From assembly GCA_963701675.1 (NCBI GenBank), contig OY969623.1:2852001-2916000 (forward strand): a stretch of 64,000 nucleotides of DNA. The letters are read 5' to 3'. How positions within the stretch are numbered: the first letter of the stretch is position 1; each line of letters opens with the position of its first letter. A program made the translations under genes and the position numbers. A model generated the notes under the pieces. It saw nothing but the letters and a program-made list of their open reading frames with translations. It ran no database searches and was not told where the DNA came from. Origin of the DNA: G963701675 sp963701675. GTDB lineage: Bacteria; Planctomycetota; Planctomycetia; Gemmatales; Gemmataceae. Positions 9,135-19,400 of this stretch are shown here, piece after piece.

Positions 9135-10529
9135 CTACCTCAAAGCTCCTGCGCGCTCGCGGGGCAGCCACTGACCCCAGCCGTTTTCGCCGACGAATTG
9201 GTAGTCCTTTACAATTCTCTTGCCGCGGCAAATCGTCGTCTCCGCGAAGCCCGCCAATTCCCAGCCCTGGTAGGGATTCCAGTCGGCGCCGGTTTCCATT
9301 TTCTCATGATCGACCGTGATTTTCTTTTTTGGGTCGATAACGACGAGGTCCGCATCGCTTCCGCCGGCAATGACGCCCTTGCGCGGATACAGCCCCATGA
9401 TCTTCGCAGGATTGGAGCAGCATTTCTCCACGAAGCGCGTCAACGGAAGCCGATCCGCGAGAACTCCGTGAGTGAAGACGATGGGCAACAACGTCTCAAG
9501 CCCCGGGAGTCCCATCGGAATCTTGGTCCAGTCGCCTTCCCACATGGCTTTCTGTGCGCGCGTAAAAGTGCAGGTGTCGGTGGAGACGACACACACATCT
9601 CCGGCTTCAAGCCCCTTCCAAAGTCGCTCCTGGTCTGTTCTTTTCTTGATCTGGGGACAGCATGCAAAAAGATGCCCGTCCGCGCCGGCAAAAAGCGAGT
9701 CATCAAGCACCAGGTACTGTGCGCAGGTTTCGGCATAGACGTCGACGCCACGTGCCTGTGCGGCCCGAACGATGTCCGTTCCCTCGGCCGTCGACATGTG
9801 CACGATGTAGAGCCGGCCGCCGGTCACTTCCGACCAGGTGATCGCGCGCTGAATGGCCTCCGCCTCGATGAAGTTCGGCCGCGTCATCGGATGAAGTTGT
9901 GCGCCGAACTTCTTCATCAATTCCGGCGTGTGATGCCGGGCGATCAATTCATCAAGGACGCGTGCCGACTCGGCATGGACCAGAAGCATCGCGCCGAATT
10001 TCTTGCACTGCTCAAGCGTGTTGTAAATGGCGCGGTCGTCGGACTGCCAGCCTTCGGAAGCGTAGATCATGAATTCTTTGAAGGTCGGGCAACCTTTCCG
10101 GACCATTTTTTCCATTTCGGGGCCGTGCCGGTCCCAGTTGGTGATGGCCATGTGAAAGCAGTAGTCGACGCACGCCTTCTTCGCCCGCGCCGACCAGTTT
10201 TCGAATGCATCCTCGAGTGATTCCTGCTTGTAGGGAATGGCAAAGTCGATGACCGTTGTCACTCCGCCGCGTGCCGCCGCCCTCGTCCCGGTGTTCCAAT
10301 CGTCGCTGGAGATTGTGCCGCAGAACGGCAACTCAAGATGGACGTGGACATCGACACCGCCTGGAATCACATATTTGCCGGCCGCATCGATGATAGTGGC
10401 GCCGGCCGCGTCCCGCGCAAGACCTTTGTTGACGGCGACGATCTTCTCGCCTCGAATGGCAACGTCGGCTTGCTGCACACCTTCGGCGCTGACGACCGTT
10501 CCGTTCGTAACAATGATGTCGTAAGTCAT
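9135..10529 (-). CDS. hydA: dihydropyrimidinase / D-hydantoinase
   Basis: A 464-residue cyclic amidohydrolase that opens the dihydrouracil ring to N-carbamoyl-beta-alanine. Metal ligands are visible: H62 and H64 in VHVH, a carboxylatable K151 in TFKEFMIYAS, H185 in VHAES, H244 in VHMSTAEG, and D318 in STDTCTF. All are intact. It follows the deaminase gene by 19 bp and precedes preT, giving a reductive pyrimidine catabolism unit. The third enzyme of that route, beta-ureidopropionase, is not in this window. Confidence 0.9.
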   Translation of the reverse strand: MTYDIIVTNGTVVSAEGVQQADVAIRGEKIVAVNKGLARDAAGATIIDAAGKYVIPGGVDVHVHLELPFCGTISSDDWNTGTRAAARGGVTTVIDFAIPYKQESLEDAFENWSARAKKACVDYCFHMAITNWDRHGPEMEKMVRKGCPTFKEFMIYASEGWQSDDRAIYNTLEQCKKFGAMLLVHAESARVLDELIARHHTPELMKKFGAQLHPMTRPNFIEAEAIQRAITWSEVTGGRLYIVHMSTAEGTDIVRAAQARGVDVYAETCAQYLVLDDSLFAGADGHLFACCPQIKKRTDQERLWKGLEAGDVCVVSTDTCTFTRAQKAMWEGDWTKIPMGLPGLETLLPIVFTHGVLADRLPLTRFVEKCCSNPAKIMGLYPRKGVIAGGSDADLVVIDPKKKITVDHEKMETGADWNPYQGWELAGFAETTICRGKRIVKDYQFVGENGWGQWLPRERAGALR

Positions 10530-10548
10530 ATGAAGCTCGGCTTCCGGG

Positions 10549-11019
10549 CTAGTACGGCTTACTCAGCCCAGCGGCTTTCCATTCGGAAAACAGATTTGCA
10601 CATTCTACCCTGAGAACGCCGCCGTGCACTCGGACCGGGCTTTTTCCCATTTCGGCAAGTGTCGCCGCGTCGACGTATAGCTCCTTGAATCCGGCAGCCG
10701 CCGCATCGGCTATGGAAGCCCCGAACACAACCTGATCTATCTTCGCCCAATGAATCGCCGCCAGGCACATGGGACAAGGCTCCGTCGTTGAGTAAAGCGT
10801 ACAGCCGTGAAGCGCAATCGTCTGGAGTTCGCGTGCCGCTTCGCGGATGCAGCGCACCTCCGCATGAGCCGTTGGATCCACGTCGCGCCAGACCGAGTTA
10901 TGCGCCGCCGCAACAAGCTGTCCGTTCTTGACAACCACGGCGCCGAACGGAGTCTGCCCTGCGGCGATCCCTTCTTGGGTTTTCCGAATCGCCAAACGCA
11001 TGAAATCGCTGTCCGTCAT
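10549..11019 (-). CDS. cytidine/guanine deaminase-family protein (GuaD/TadA-like)
   Basis: A 156-residue zinc-dependent deaminase. The catalytic set is complete: H52 and E54 in THE AHAEV motif and C82/C85 in PCPMC. The length and the C-terminal end in a tyrosine resemble bacterial guanine deaminase GuaD more than tRNA adenosine deaminase TadA. Its place at the head of dihydropyrimidinase-preT-preA also makes cytosine or another free base a possible substrate; this is inference. No frame defects. Confidence 0.75.
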   Translation of the reverse strand: MTDSDFMRLAIRKTQEGIAAGQTPFGAVVVKNGQLVAAAHNSVWRDVDPTAHAEVRCIREAARELQTIALHGCTLYSTTEPCPMCLAAIHWAKIDQVVFGASIADAAAAGFKELYVDAATLAEMGKSPVRVHGGVLRVECANLFSEWKAAGLSKPY

Positions 11020-11112
11020 GCGATACTTCCCCTGCGCGGCACCGATCCGTCTAGTCTTTTATACGCGAGATGAAATGCAGCTGAAAGTGCGGACCTCGCC
11101 ACGGCAGACCGC

Positions 11113-12131
11113 TCAGGAGAATTGCCACATCAGCATCTTCAAGCTGTCCCCCAGCTTCTTGTTGACCCCGAGCGCCGCGGACGGTTCGTAGCCGCAGTGC
11201 ACCATGCAATGCTCGCAGCGTGGGTCTTTTCCGTGACCGTATTGCTCCCACGGAGTGTCTTCCATGAGTTCGCGGAAACTATCATGGTGGCGATCCGTGA
11301 TGAGATAACACGGGCCCTTCCAACCTTTGACATTGCGCGTCGGATTGCCCCACGCCGTGCAAGTTAGTTCGCGCTTGCCGCTCAAAAACTCCAGATAGAT
11401 CGGCGAGGACATCATGCGGTGTTTGCGCAGGAGCTTTTCGGCTTCGCGGAACTTGGCGCGGATATCATCCCGTGTCATGAAGATTTCCGCAGCGCCCCTG
11501 GGATTCGTTTCGTGAACGGCCACGTAACCGTAGGCCGGCGAAAGCATAAAGCCATCGACACCGAGTCTTGTCAGAAGCGAGAAAAGACGGTCTAGCTCGG
11601 CGATATCGGTCTCTTTGTACACGGTCGTATTGGTGCACACCAGAAATCCTGCGTCCTTGGCGGCGCGAATTCCTTCCACCGCTGCCCGAAAAACTCCCTG
11701 ACGTTCGACCGCCAAATCGTGCGTTGCTTCCAGTCCATCGAGGTGAACATTGAAGAAAAAGCGGCTCGACGGCTTGAACTCGTGTAGGCGCTTTTGGATG
11801 AACATCCCATTGGTGCAAAGGTAGATGTGCTTCTTCCGGCGCAGGATTTGCGCGCGAGCCGGCCGATTTCCGGGTATATCAACGGCTCGCCGCCGCAGAT
11901 GCTGACAATGGGTGCGCCGCACTCGTCGACGGACTCAAGGCATTCCTCGACAGACAGCTTGTCCTTGATGGTCTGCGAGTATTCACGGATTCTTCCGCAG
12001 CCGGTGCAGGTCAGATTGCATGCGTGAAGCGGCTCGAGCATGAGCACTAATGGAAAGCGCTTCACACGCCGGAGCTTTTGCCGCGCAATGTAGCCCGCCA
12101 TGTTGGCGGTCAGCGTTAGCGGGAACCGCAT
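11113..12131 (-). CDS. hpnH: hopanoid radical SAM protein HpnH, one frameshift
   Basis: HpnH attaches the adenosyl group to diploptene, the first step of extended hopanoid side-chain synthesis. The radical SAM motif CxxxCxxC is at C38, C42 and C45; SICGGEPLIYPEI follows, then after a frame change near 11850 LCTNGMFIQ and a C-terminal cysteine-containing tail (CEHCMVHCGYEP). A missing C at the junction (CGCCAA read as CGCAA) would restore one frame of about 340 residues. The ATG at 12131 is preceded on the coding strand by GGGGGAGAGA and lies 16 bases inside the end of the squalene-hopene cyclase gene, so the two are coupled. Confidence 0.88.
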
Positions 12132-14143
12132 AGGTCTCTCCCCCGTTCCGCAGGCGAACGACTTGGACGTTGGAAGCCGGGCCGCCGCTGGCCTGTGGCA
12201 TCTGCATACCGAGCGAGGGCCATCAGCGGGAAGTAAAGCGGGTACATGTGATACTTCAAGTAGAAAACCTTGGGAAACCCCGTGCCGGTGAACTGTTCTT
12301 CCTCCCACGTGCCGTCCGCGCGTTGCATGGCTAGGAGATAATCGACACCCGCGCGTACTTCGTCCGAACGAGATTCATCCGCTGCAATGAGACCCAGAAG
12401 GGCCCAGGCCGTTTGCGAGGCCGTCGGGGTCCCCTGGCCGGCGAGCCTCGGGTCGTCGTAGCTTCGGCACGTTTCACCCCAGCCTCCTCCGGGTTGTTGC
12501 ACCGACTTCAGCCACGCCACCGCGCGCTGAACCATAGGGCCTTGCATGTCAAAACCGATCGCGGCCAGACCAGTCAATACTTGCCAGGTGCCGTAGATGT
12601 AGTTGACGCCCCAACGGCCGGGCCACTTGCCATCCGAATCTTGAGTCTGGCCTAGAAACATCAATGCATTCTGAACAGCGGTCTCCCGGCAGCGATACCC
12701 AAAGTGTCCGAGCGCTTCGAGTACACGAGCGGTAATGTCCGGACAACTCGGATCCAGCATGGCGTTATGGTCGGCGAATGGAATCTTGGTAAGAACTTCC
12801 CGGGTGATGCCTCGATCGAATGCCGCCCATCCGCCGTCCTTGTTTTGAAGGCCAACCAGCCATCGGATGCCGCGATCGACCGCCGCCCTACCCTCCGGCC
12901 GTCTCGCCGCGCCGGTTTTCGCCAAGGCCATTAACACCATCGCCGTATCATCCGTGTCGGGATACATCGAGTTGCGGTATTCAAAGCACCAGCCGCCTGG
13001 TTCCAGCTTCGGGAGCAGCACGCTCCAGTCGCCTCGTTGGCGTATTTCCCGTTCCAACAGCCAGCTTGTTGCACGCCTAAGGGCCGCACGATCGGCGCTA
13101 TTCGCATCGCTGAGTGCAATGGACGTCAACGCCGTGTCCCACACCGGGGAGAAACACGGTTGCAATCGAATCGTGTCGTCTTCCTCGATAATCAAGTCGT
13201 TAAGTTGCTTAAGCGCCCATTGCATCTCCGATGAGTTTTTGTGATAGCCTCGGCAATGTAGGCTTAACACGGTGTAAATCATGGGCGGGAATATGGCGCC
13301 AACGCCATCGCTGCCTGCGAAGTGCTCGCGCAACCATTTCTCCGCGCGGTCCAGGGCCCGTCGCCGCAACCATGTGGGCGGTTTAGTATCGAGACGCTTG
13401 ATGAACCAATCGACGCCTAGGAAGAAATTGGTCCACGTTAACAACCGCCGACTCGGCGGATAGGGCCAAAGGCGCGTAGCGGGAGGCTGCAGGAACAGTT
13501 CCGCAATTCCCATCTCGGCAGAAAGGCGCCGGACCGGTTTGTACGCATAGAAGATGCTGAGCGGCACAACGATTGTCCGAGTCCAACTGGACACCGCGTA
13601 GAGATTGAAGTACATCCAGCTTGGCAGAAAGATCATCTCAGGCGGCACGGCAGGACAGTTGTCATAAGGAAGCTGGCCGAGGAGGGCCAAATAGAACTTG
13701 GTGAAGCTGTTGCAACGTGCCGCTCCACCAAGGGAGCGAATCAGTTTCCGCGCCCGTCGCATATGCGGTGCATTGGGACTGTGCCCTGCCAGCTTCAGGG
13801 CGAAGTATGCCTTCACCGAAACGCTGAGATCCGCGGGACCGTCGGGATAGTTGCTCCAACCTCCGTCCGGCATCTGTTGCTCGCGGATGTAATGCGATGC
13901 CTTACGGACGCGTTCATCCTTCTCACGTTCGAGGAAGGTAAGGAGCAAGACAAACTCAGATTCTAGAATCGTGTCGCCCTGGAGCTCGCCAACCCAATGA
14001 CCGTCAGGGGCTTGTCGCTTGAGCAAGTGGCGCTGAATCCGCTCGATGGCATGGCCGATACGCGACGAACCGACGGATCCACGTAAAGGCAGGCTGTCTG
14101 GAGTTTGTGCCGTCGAAAGCGGCGGCGACTGAGTTCCGATCAC
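12116..14143 (-). CDS. shc: squalene-hopene cyclase
   Basis: A 675-residue monotopic membrane enzyme that cyclises squalene to hopene/hopanol. The catalytic DxDD motif is DTDD at residues 396-399. Several QW repeats are visible (for example the DGGW repeats near 92 and 437, and DGKWPGRWGVNYIYGTW near 520). The N-terminus shows the family's hydrophilic leader. It is the first gene of the unit that continues into hpnH. The divergent FG-GAP gene starts 223 bp away. Confidence 0.93.
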   Translation of the reverse strand: MIGTQSPPLSTAQTPDSLPLRGSVGSSRIGHAIERIQRHLLKRQAPDGHWVGELQGDTILESEFVLLLTFLEREKDERVRKASHYIREQQMPDGGWSNYPDGPADLSVSVKAYFALKLAGHSPNAPHMRRARKLIRSLGGAARCNSFTKFYLALLGQLPYDNCPAVPPEMIFLPSWMYFNLYAVSSWTRTIVVPLSIFYAYKPVRRLSAEMGIAELFLQPPATRLWPYPPSRRLLTWTNFFLGVDWFIKRLDTKPPTWLRRRALDRAEKWLREHFAGSDGVGAIFPPMIYTVLSLHCRGYHKNSSEMQWALKQLNDLIIEEDDTIRLQPCFSPVWDTALTSIALSDANSADRAALRRATSWLLEREIRQRGDWSVLLPKLEPGGWCFEYRNSMYPDTDDTAMVLMALAKTGAARRPEGRAAVDRGIRWLVGLQNKDGGWAAFDRGITREVLTKIPFADHNAMLDPSCPDITARVLEALGHFGYRCRETAVQNALMFLGQTQDSDGKWPGRWGVNYIYGTWQVLTGLAAIGFDMQGPMVQRAVAWLKSVQQPGGGWGETCRSYDDPRLAGQGTPTASQTAWALLGLIAADESRSDEVRAGVDYLLAMQRADGTWEEEQFTGTGFPKVFYLKYHMYPLYFPLMALARYADATGQRRPGFQRPSRSPAERGRDLCGSR

Positions 14144-14366
14144 GGGAGTCCTTCCACTTCCGGGGCGATCTCCATACCGGAGTGACCGTATTCAATCCGC
14201 GTAATTTACCCTTTTTGAAACCATATGTGCAAGACGGAAACACATTCGCTGTCTCGCTGGACCTCAAGAACAAGGGACGATAAATTGGGTAGTTGATTGG
14301 TAATCGACAGATCTCTCGCTCGGTGCACCCCGCTGCCCAGCGGGTCGCCCGGAACAGGAAGAAACG

Positions 14367-16664
14367 ATGCGAACGCGGCCGAACGTCTCAGGCTTTCAAT
14401 CCGCGCTGCGATTGGAAGTGCTCGAAGCTCGAACATTGCCGGCCCTCATCCAGCCACTTTTCAACGAAGTGAAGATTCCGACAGCGACTGACACACACAT
14501 CAACGTTTCCTCCAATCCGGACGCGGGCGCGACGGAAGACGGGCGGACGATGGTCGCGTGGAATCGGCAACGAACTACAACGAATTCCGATGTGCAGATC
14601 AAACGATACGATGCTCAGGGCAAACTTCTGCCGGTGAACGGTACGATTTCCGTCGGCGGCACAGTCGAAAACGAAAGCCAGGGTCGCATTGCTGTCCGGC
14701 GTGACGGCAGTTTCGTCGTTGTGTACTCCGCTCCTTCGCTGTCGGGAAATATCAGCGTCTTTGCCAAGATCTACGACATCAACGGGAATCAAGTTGCAGG
14801 TGGCACAAAGGGCATTCAGATTGCGACGGTCGGCTACGGCGCTCGAAACCAGTTTGATGCGGACGTGGCCATTCAAGATGCGACGGGAAGCTTTGTCGTG
14901 ACTTGGACCGACAACTCACCCGTGACCGGCCTGGACGTGAGATTCCGCATCTTCGGGGCCGTGGGCAACGCGATCACGGGCGACTTACAAGTCGCCACTC
15001 TCAATGGAACCGAGTCCCAGTCGGCCGTGACCTACCGCCCTGCGCCGGGCGCCGGAACCGCGATTGTCATTACGTACACTCGACTATTGCAGGGCGCTTC
15101 TACGAGCGATGTCGTCTTCAATCGCTTCGACGGCGCCGGAAACTCGCTCGACCCAAGCCCTGTGAAGGTCAACACCGTGGTGAATCGCACAGCGTTCGAG
15201 CCGGCCATCGCCATTGATGCCGCCCTCAACTTTGTTGTGGCATATACCAATCTCACCGGCACGGGCAACATTGAGCAAATCAAGATTCGCCGATTTGATG
15301 GCAACGGAACGCCGGCCACACTCAATGATGAGGTGGTGTCGCTCAGCAGTTTTCGGCAATTCCTACCGGACGTGGCAAAGGCATCCGACACCGGAGTCTT
15401 CGTCGTGACATTTACCGATACACTGACCACGCCGCAACGAACGGTTTTTCAGCAGTACACGGCGGCGGGTGTGAAAGAAGGCGGCCGACGCTTCGTGACT
15501 TCGCACCAGAGTGCACAAGACCACGTCACCGTCGGCGCCAGCCACAATGGTTACTTCGCCTTCGCCCTCGATGACGCATTCACAGCAGTTATTGAACCGT
15601 GGTTCCGGACTTTTCTGTCACCACTCGTGCCACCGTCGCCCGGGCCATACTTTGCTATAGGTGGTGCACCGGGCCGCGTTCAGGTGAGACGACAAGCCGA
15701 CGGTTGGCTCGTAGGAACCTTCGCACCATACGCAAACTATGCGAACGCCGTTTCCGTTACTTTGGGAGACGTGACCGGCGACGGCATCGCGGATTTGATT
15801 ACCGGCGCTCTCGTCGGAAATCCGCATGTGCGCATATTCAACGGCTCTGCTTTCGCTAACGGCACATTCGACTTGACCAATCCAACCGCCAGCCTGGTCG
15901 CCGAGTGGTTTCCGTATGCGCTTCAGTTCAACGTGGGCGCCAATGTCGCGGCCGGCGATGTGAACAACGATGGTTTCGGCGATGTTATTACGGGCGCCTC
16001 CGTCGGCAACCCGGACGTGATTGTCTTTGACGGGAAGGACATTGCGATGGGGACGTTCGATCCGGCCGGCAGCAGCCAACTGGCGCACTTCTTTGCATAT
16101 GGATTGAACTTCAATATCGGCGCCAACGTGGCAGCAGGCGACGTCGACAACGACGGTTTCGCCGACCTCATCACCGGACCAACGGGTGGCAATCCCGACA
16201 TTCACGTCTACCGTGGTCTAGACATCGCGCTGGGCGTCTTTAATCCCACCGGCGCGAGTCTCATCGCGCAGTGGTTCGCCTACGGAATCAACTTCAATGT
16301 CGGGGCGTTCGTATCCGCGGCTGACATGAACGGGGATGGATTTCAAGACGTCGTAACAGGTGCATCGACCGGCAACCCGCAGGTCAACGTTTATAGCGGG
16401 ATTACTATTGCCAACGGCACGTTCGATCCCAACGGCAGTTTGCTCGCTGCGTTCTTTGCTTTCGACGTCGGGCAAGGCATCGGCGTGAGTGTCGGCGCCA
16501 GTGATCCAAATGGAACCGGCTTTGGTGAAATCCTCACCGGTTCCACCCGCACTAGTCAGTATCGCCTGGTAGCTGGGCTTTCCACGGGCATCAAGCCACC
16601 CGTATTGCGAGGCATCGTTGGCTTTGTCAACGATGTAGTGGGTGGGATTTTTGTGGGGACGTAG
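14367..16664 (+). CDS. exported FG-GAP/VCBS-repeat protein with planctomycete N-terminal motif
   Basis: A 765-residue protein. Near the N-terminus LEVLEARTLPA matches the LEDRTVPA-like segment shared by many large exported planctomycete proteins; there is no ordinary hydrophobic signal peptide. The middle (about 50-430) holds repeats built around phrases such as FVVTWTDNS and FVVAYTNLTG. From about 465 to 740 there are five FG-GAP-type calcium-binding repeats (GDVNNDGFGDVITG and relatives) at a 61-residue period. The fold expected is a beta-propeller on the cell surface or outside. The last repeat has lost part of the Asp pattern. Ligand and function are unknown. Confidence 0.8.
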   Translation: MRTRPNVSGFQSALRLEVLEARTLPALIQPLFNEVKIPTATDTHINVSSNPDAGATEDGRTMVAWNRQRTTTNSDVQIKRYDAQGKLLPVNGTISVGGTVENESQGRIAVRRDGSFVVVYSAPSLSGNISVFAKIYDINGNQVAGGTKGIQIATVGYGARNQFDADVAIQDATGSFVVTWTDNSPVTGLDVRFRIFGAVGNAITGDLQVATLNGTESQSAVTYRPAPGAGTAIVITYTRLLQGASTSDVVFNRFDGAGNSLDPSPVKVNTVVNRTAFEPAIAIDAALNFVVAYTNLTGTGNIEQIKIRRFDGNGTPATLNDEVVSLSSFRQFLPDVAKASDTGVFVVTFTDTLTTPQRTVFQQYTAAGVKEGGRRFVTSHQSAQDHVTVGASHNGYFAFALDDAFTAVIEPWFRTFLSPLVPPSPGPYFAIGGAPGRVQVRRQADGWLVGTFAPYANYANAVSVTLGDVTGDGIADLITGALVGNPHVRIFNGSAFANGTFDLTNPTASLVAEWFPYALQFNVGANVAAGDVNNDGFGDVITGASVGNPDVIVFDGKDIAMGTFDPAGSSQLAHFFAYGLNFNIGANVAAGDVDNDGFADLITGPTGGNPDIHVYRGLDIALGVFNPTGASLIAQWFAYGINFNVGAFVSAADMNGDGFQDVVTGASTGNPQVNVYSGITIANGTFDPNGSLLAAFFAFDVGQGIGVSVGASDPNGTGFGEILTGSTRTSQYRLVAGLSTGIKPPVLRGIVGFVNDVVGGIFVGT

Positions 16665-16691
16665 CCGGTCGGTTCGCAAGTGCCGTCGCCG

Positions 16692-18784
16692 CTAATCGTC
16701 GTCCTGACCGAAGAGCGCCCGCAGCACCTCGGGCGAAGCCGGGGCGTACGAATGCGGCTCCATCGTCCAATCGGCCCGGCCCTGCGACAGACTCCGCACT
16801 TTCTCCGAGTAATCGAAAGTCTTGGCGAGCGGCACCAGAGCCTCAATCACTCGGAGCTTGCTTCGCGCGTGCATTTCCGTGATTTCCGCACGACGTGCAT
16901 TCAGATCGGCGGTGATGGGCCCAGATAATCCTCTGGTACCGTCACTTCCATGTGCATGACCGGTTCCAATAGCACAACGTTGTCCTTTAGCGCTTGATTC
17001 ACCGCGTCGGCCGCCGCTGCTTCAAAAGCGATGTCGTTGGATAGTGCCTGATCCATCTGCCCGCCGAGGAGCGTGGCACGCACGTTGATTACCGGAAAAC
17101 CAAGGTTTCCGGACTGTAACGCGCCGCGGATGCCGTTCTCGGCAGCGGCGATGAATGCGGGCGGCAACGTTCCCTCCGGCACGCGGTTGGCAATTTCAAC
17201 CGATGTTCCACTGTGCGTAGGCTCCATCTCTACGCGGACCTTGGCGAAGAGGCCACTCGCACCGGCCTGCTTAATGCACTCGCCTTCTACTTTGACAGGC
17301 CGTTTCAACGTTTCCCGGTAGCTCACGTTGGGTTTGCCGACTTTCACGCGCAGCCGGAAGTCGCGCTCCATGCGCTTTTGTTTGATCTCCAGGTGCAGCA
17401 TGCCCATCCCGCTCATGAGCGTCTGTCCTGTCTCCTTGTCGATGCGCCAGGAGAATGTCGGATCTTCACGCTTCAGCGTGTTCAGCGTGGCCGCGAGTTT
17501 GTCCTTATCCGCCGAAAGCAGCGGTTCAACAGACCTGCTGATGACGGCCTCGGCAAAGTGAATCGGCTCGAGAAGAATCGGATGCTGCGGATCGCAAAGT
17601 GTATCGCCGGTCGAGGCGTCTCTCATTCCGATGACCGCCGCGATGTCGCCAGCCTTGGCCTCGGCAAGTTCTTCCCGATGGCTCGGATCCGCAAACACGT
17701 GAAAGAGTTTGCTGACCATCTCCTTTCGGTCCTTGCCGGGATTGTAAGGCCGGCTTTGTGGCTTCAACGCGCCGGAGTAAACACGGACGTAAAACAACTC
17801 GCCGTGCGGGTCGGCAACTATCTTGAACACCAGACCGCAAAAAGGCTCCGATGGATCAGGCTTCCGGTTTTCCTCTTTGTCTTTCTTCGGGTTTCGACCT
17901 ACAACTGGGGGGCGGTCAAGCGGGCTAGGTAGGTACCAGGTAACGGCATCCATGAGCGGCTGAATGCCAATATGTTCCCGCCCGGAACCACACAACACCG
18001 GTTGAATCTCGCGCGCCAGCGTTAACTCTCGAATCGCCGTTCGGACGGCATCGACCGAAACTTCGCGACCTTCGAGGTATGCACTGGTGAACCGGTCTTG
18101 CTCGTCTTTCTCCGTGAGCACGTCGAACAACCGCTCACGTGCTCGTTGGGCGTCGGCTTTGTATTCCTCCGGAATTTCATCAACACGGACGTTCTTCCCG
18201 AAGTCGCCGCTGAAATGCAGGGCCTTCATTTGAACGAGATCGATGATGGCCGAGAAGGGTGTTGGGCTATCCTTCGGAGACCCGCTGCCGATAGGAATCG
18301 TTAGCGCCACCGGCCGGCCTTCCAGTCGATCGCGGATCTCGTCGAGCGTGTTGGCGAAATTGGCGCCGACGACGTCCATCTTGTTCACGAAGACAAGGCG
18401 CGGCACCTCATACTTGTTGGCTTGGCGCCACACGGTCTCGGACTGCGCTTCGACTCCCTTTTGTGCGTCGAATACGACCACGCAGCCGTCCAGCACACGA
18501 AGACTTCGTTCCACTTCGGCGGTGAAATCCACGTGACCGGGCGTGTCGATCAGATTAATGGTGCAGTCGCGCCACTTGAACGGGATGCATGCACTATAGA
18601 TGGTGATCCCGCGCTCTTGCTCTTCCGGGTCGTAGTCCGCCTCCGTGGTGCCTGCATCCACTTCTCCGAGGCGGTGCTTGGCGCCGGCGTAGTAGAGGAC
18701 GTGCTCGGTCGTGGTAGTTTTGCCGGCATCGATGTGGGCGATGATGCCGAAGTTGCGCAGTCGTCGTAGGTCAGCTTCTGGCAT
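16692..18784 (-). CDS. fusA: elongation factor G, one frameshift near the 3' end
   Basis: A ribosomal translocase GTPase. G1 is AHIDAGKTTT near residue 16, G2 lies in EQERGITI, G3 in DTPGHVDF and G4 in NKMD. Domains II-V follow to the C-terminus. The frame breaks at about 16917-16922: the conserved VPEDYLGP is followed in the next frame by the expected end (EMHARSKLRVIEALVPLA, SLSQGRA), and one missing base in a C run restores it to about 697 residues. The switch region (TTEADYDPEEQERGITI) differs from the usual TTTMDWMEQE pattern, so this may be one of the extra planctomycete EF-G types even though it sits after rpsG. No tuf follows. Confidence 0.85.
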
Positions 18785-18866
18785 TGGGTAAGTCCGTCAT
18801 CCACGGCCCCGTATCCGTAGATCATTCTATCTTACCGGAGACGGACAAGGCCCCAGGGACAATGGA

Positions 18867-19337
18867 CTACCATGCGAAGTGAGCGAACGCTTTGTTGGAC
18901 TCCGCCATCTTGATGGTGTTTTCGCGCTTGGTCATGGCTTCGCCTTCTTTGCGGTAAGCGGCCATGAGTTCGTCGGCGAGTCGGAGATACATCGGCCGAC
19001 CCGCCTTGGAACGGGCTGCACCGATGATCCAGCGAATCGAAAGACTTTGCTGTCGGTTCTTGTTTACTTGCATCGGCACTTGATAAGTCGCGCCGCCGAC
19101 GCGCTTGGAGCGGACTTCGACTGTCGGCTTGACGAGTTCGACCGCCTGCGTGAAGACTTCGATCGGATTAGCATCCGGCATGCGCTTCTTGATTTGGTCA
19201 AGGGCGTGGTAGAAAATTCGCTGTGCCGTTGCCTTCTTGCCCTGCCACATCAGGCAGTTGATGAACTTACTGGCAAGTTTCGAGTTGAAGCGCGGATCCG
19301 GTTTTAGCGTCTCGGCACTGGCGGTTCGTTTTCCCAT
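18867..19337 (-). CDS. rpsG: 30S ribosomal protein S7
   Basis: A 156-residue primary rRNA-binding protein of the 30S head. KFINCLMWQGKKATAQRIFY and GGATYQVPMQV are characteristic, and the C-terminal AESNKAFAHFAW is typical. It lies 82 bp before fusA and after a small zinc-ribbon gene that separates it from rpsL. The usual rpsL-rpsG-fusA order is otherwise kept. Confidence 0.96.
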   Translation of the reverse strand: MGKRTASAETLKPDPRFNSKLASKFINCLMWQGKKATAQRIFYHALDQIKKRMPDANPIEVFTQAVELVKPTVEVRSKRVGGATYQVPMQVNKNRQQSLSIRWIIGAARSKAGRPMYLRLADELMAAYRKEGEAMTKRENTIKMAESNKAFAHFAW

Positions 19338-19400
19338 CGTAGACTACTCACCTAACCAAAGTGTTTGGCCTAAATCATCCCCACTAGTTGTGCAACTTCA

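Noticed and set aside
9198..10220. 340-codon plus-strand frame over the dihydropyrimidinase gene
   Set aside because: Antisense shadow of a complete enzyme with all metal ligands.
12132..12308. N-terminal extension of hpnH upstream of 12131
   Set aside because: It lies inside the squalene-hopene cyclase gene, has no HpnH-like residues, and a good ribosome site precedes the 12131 ATG.
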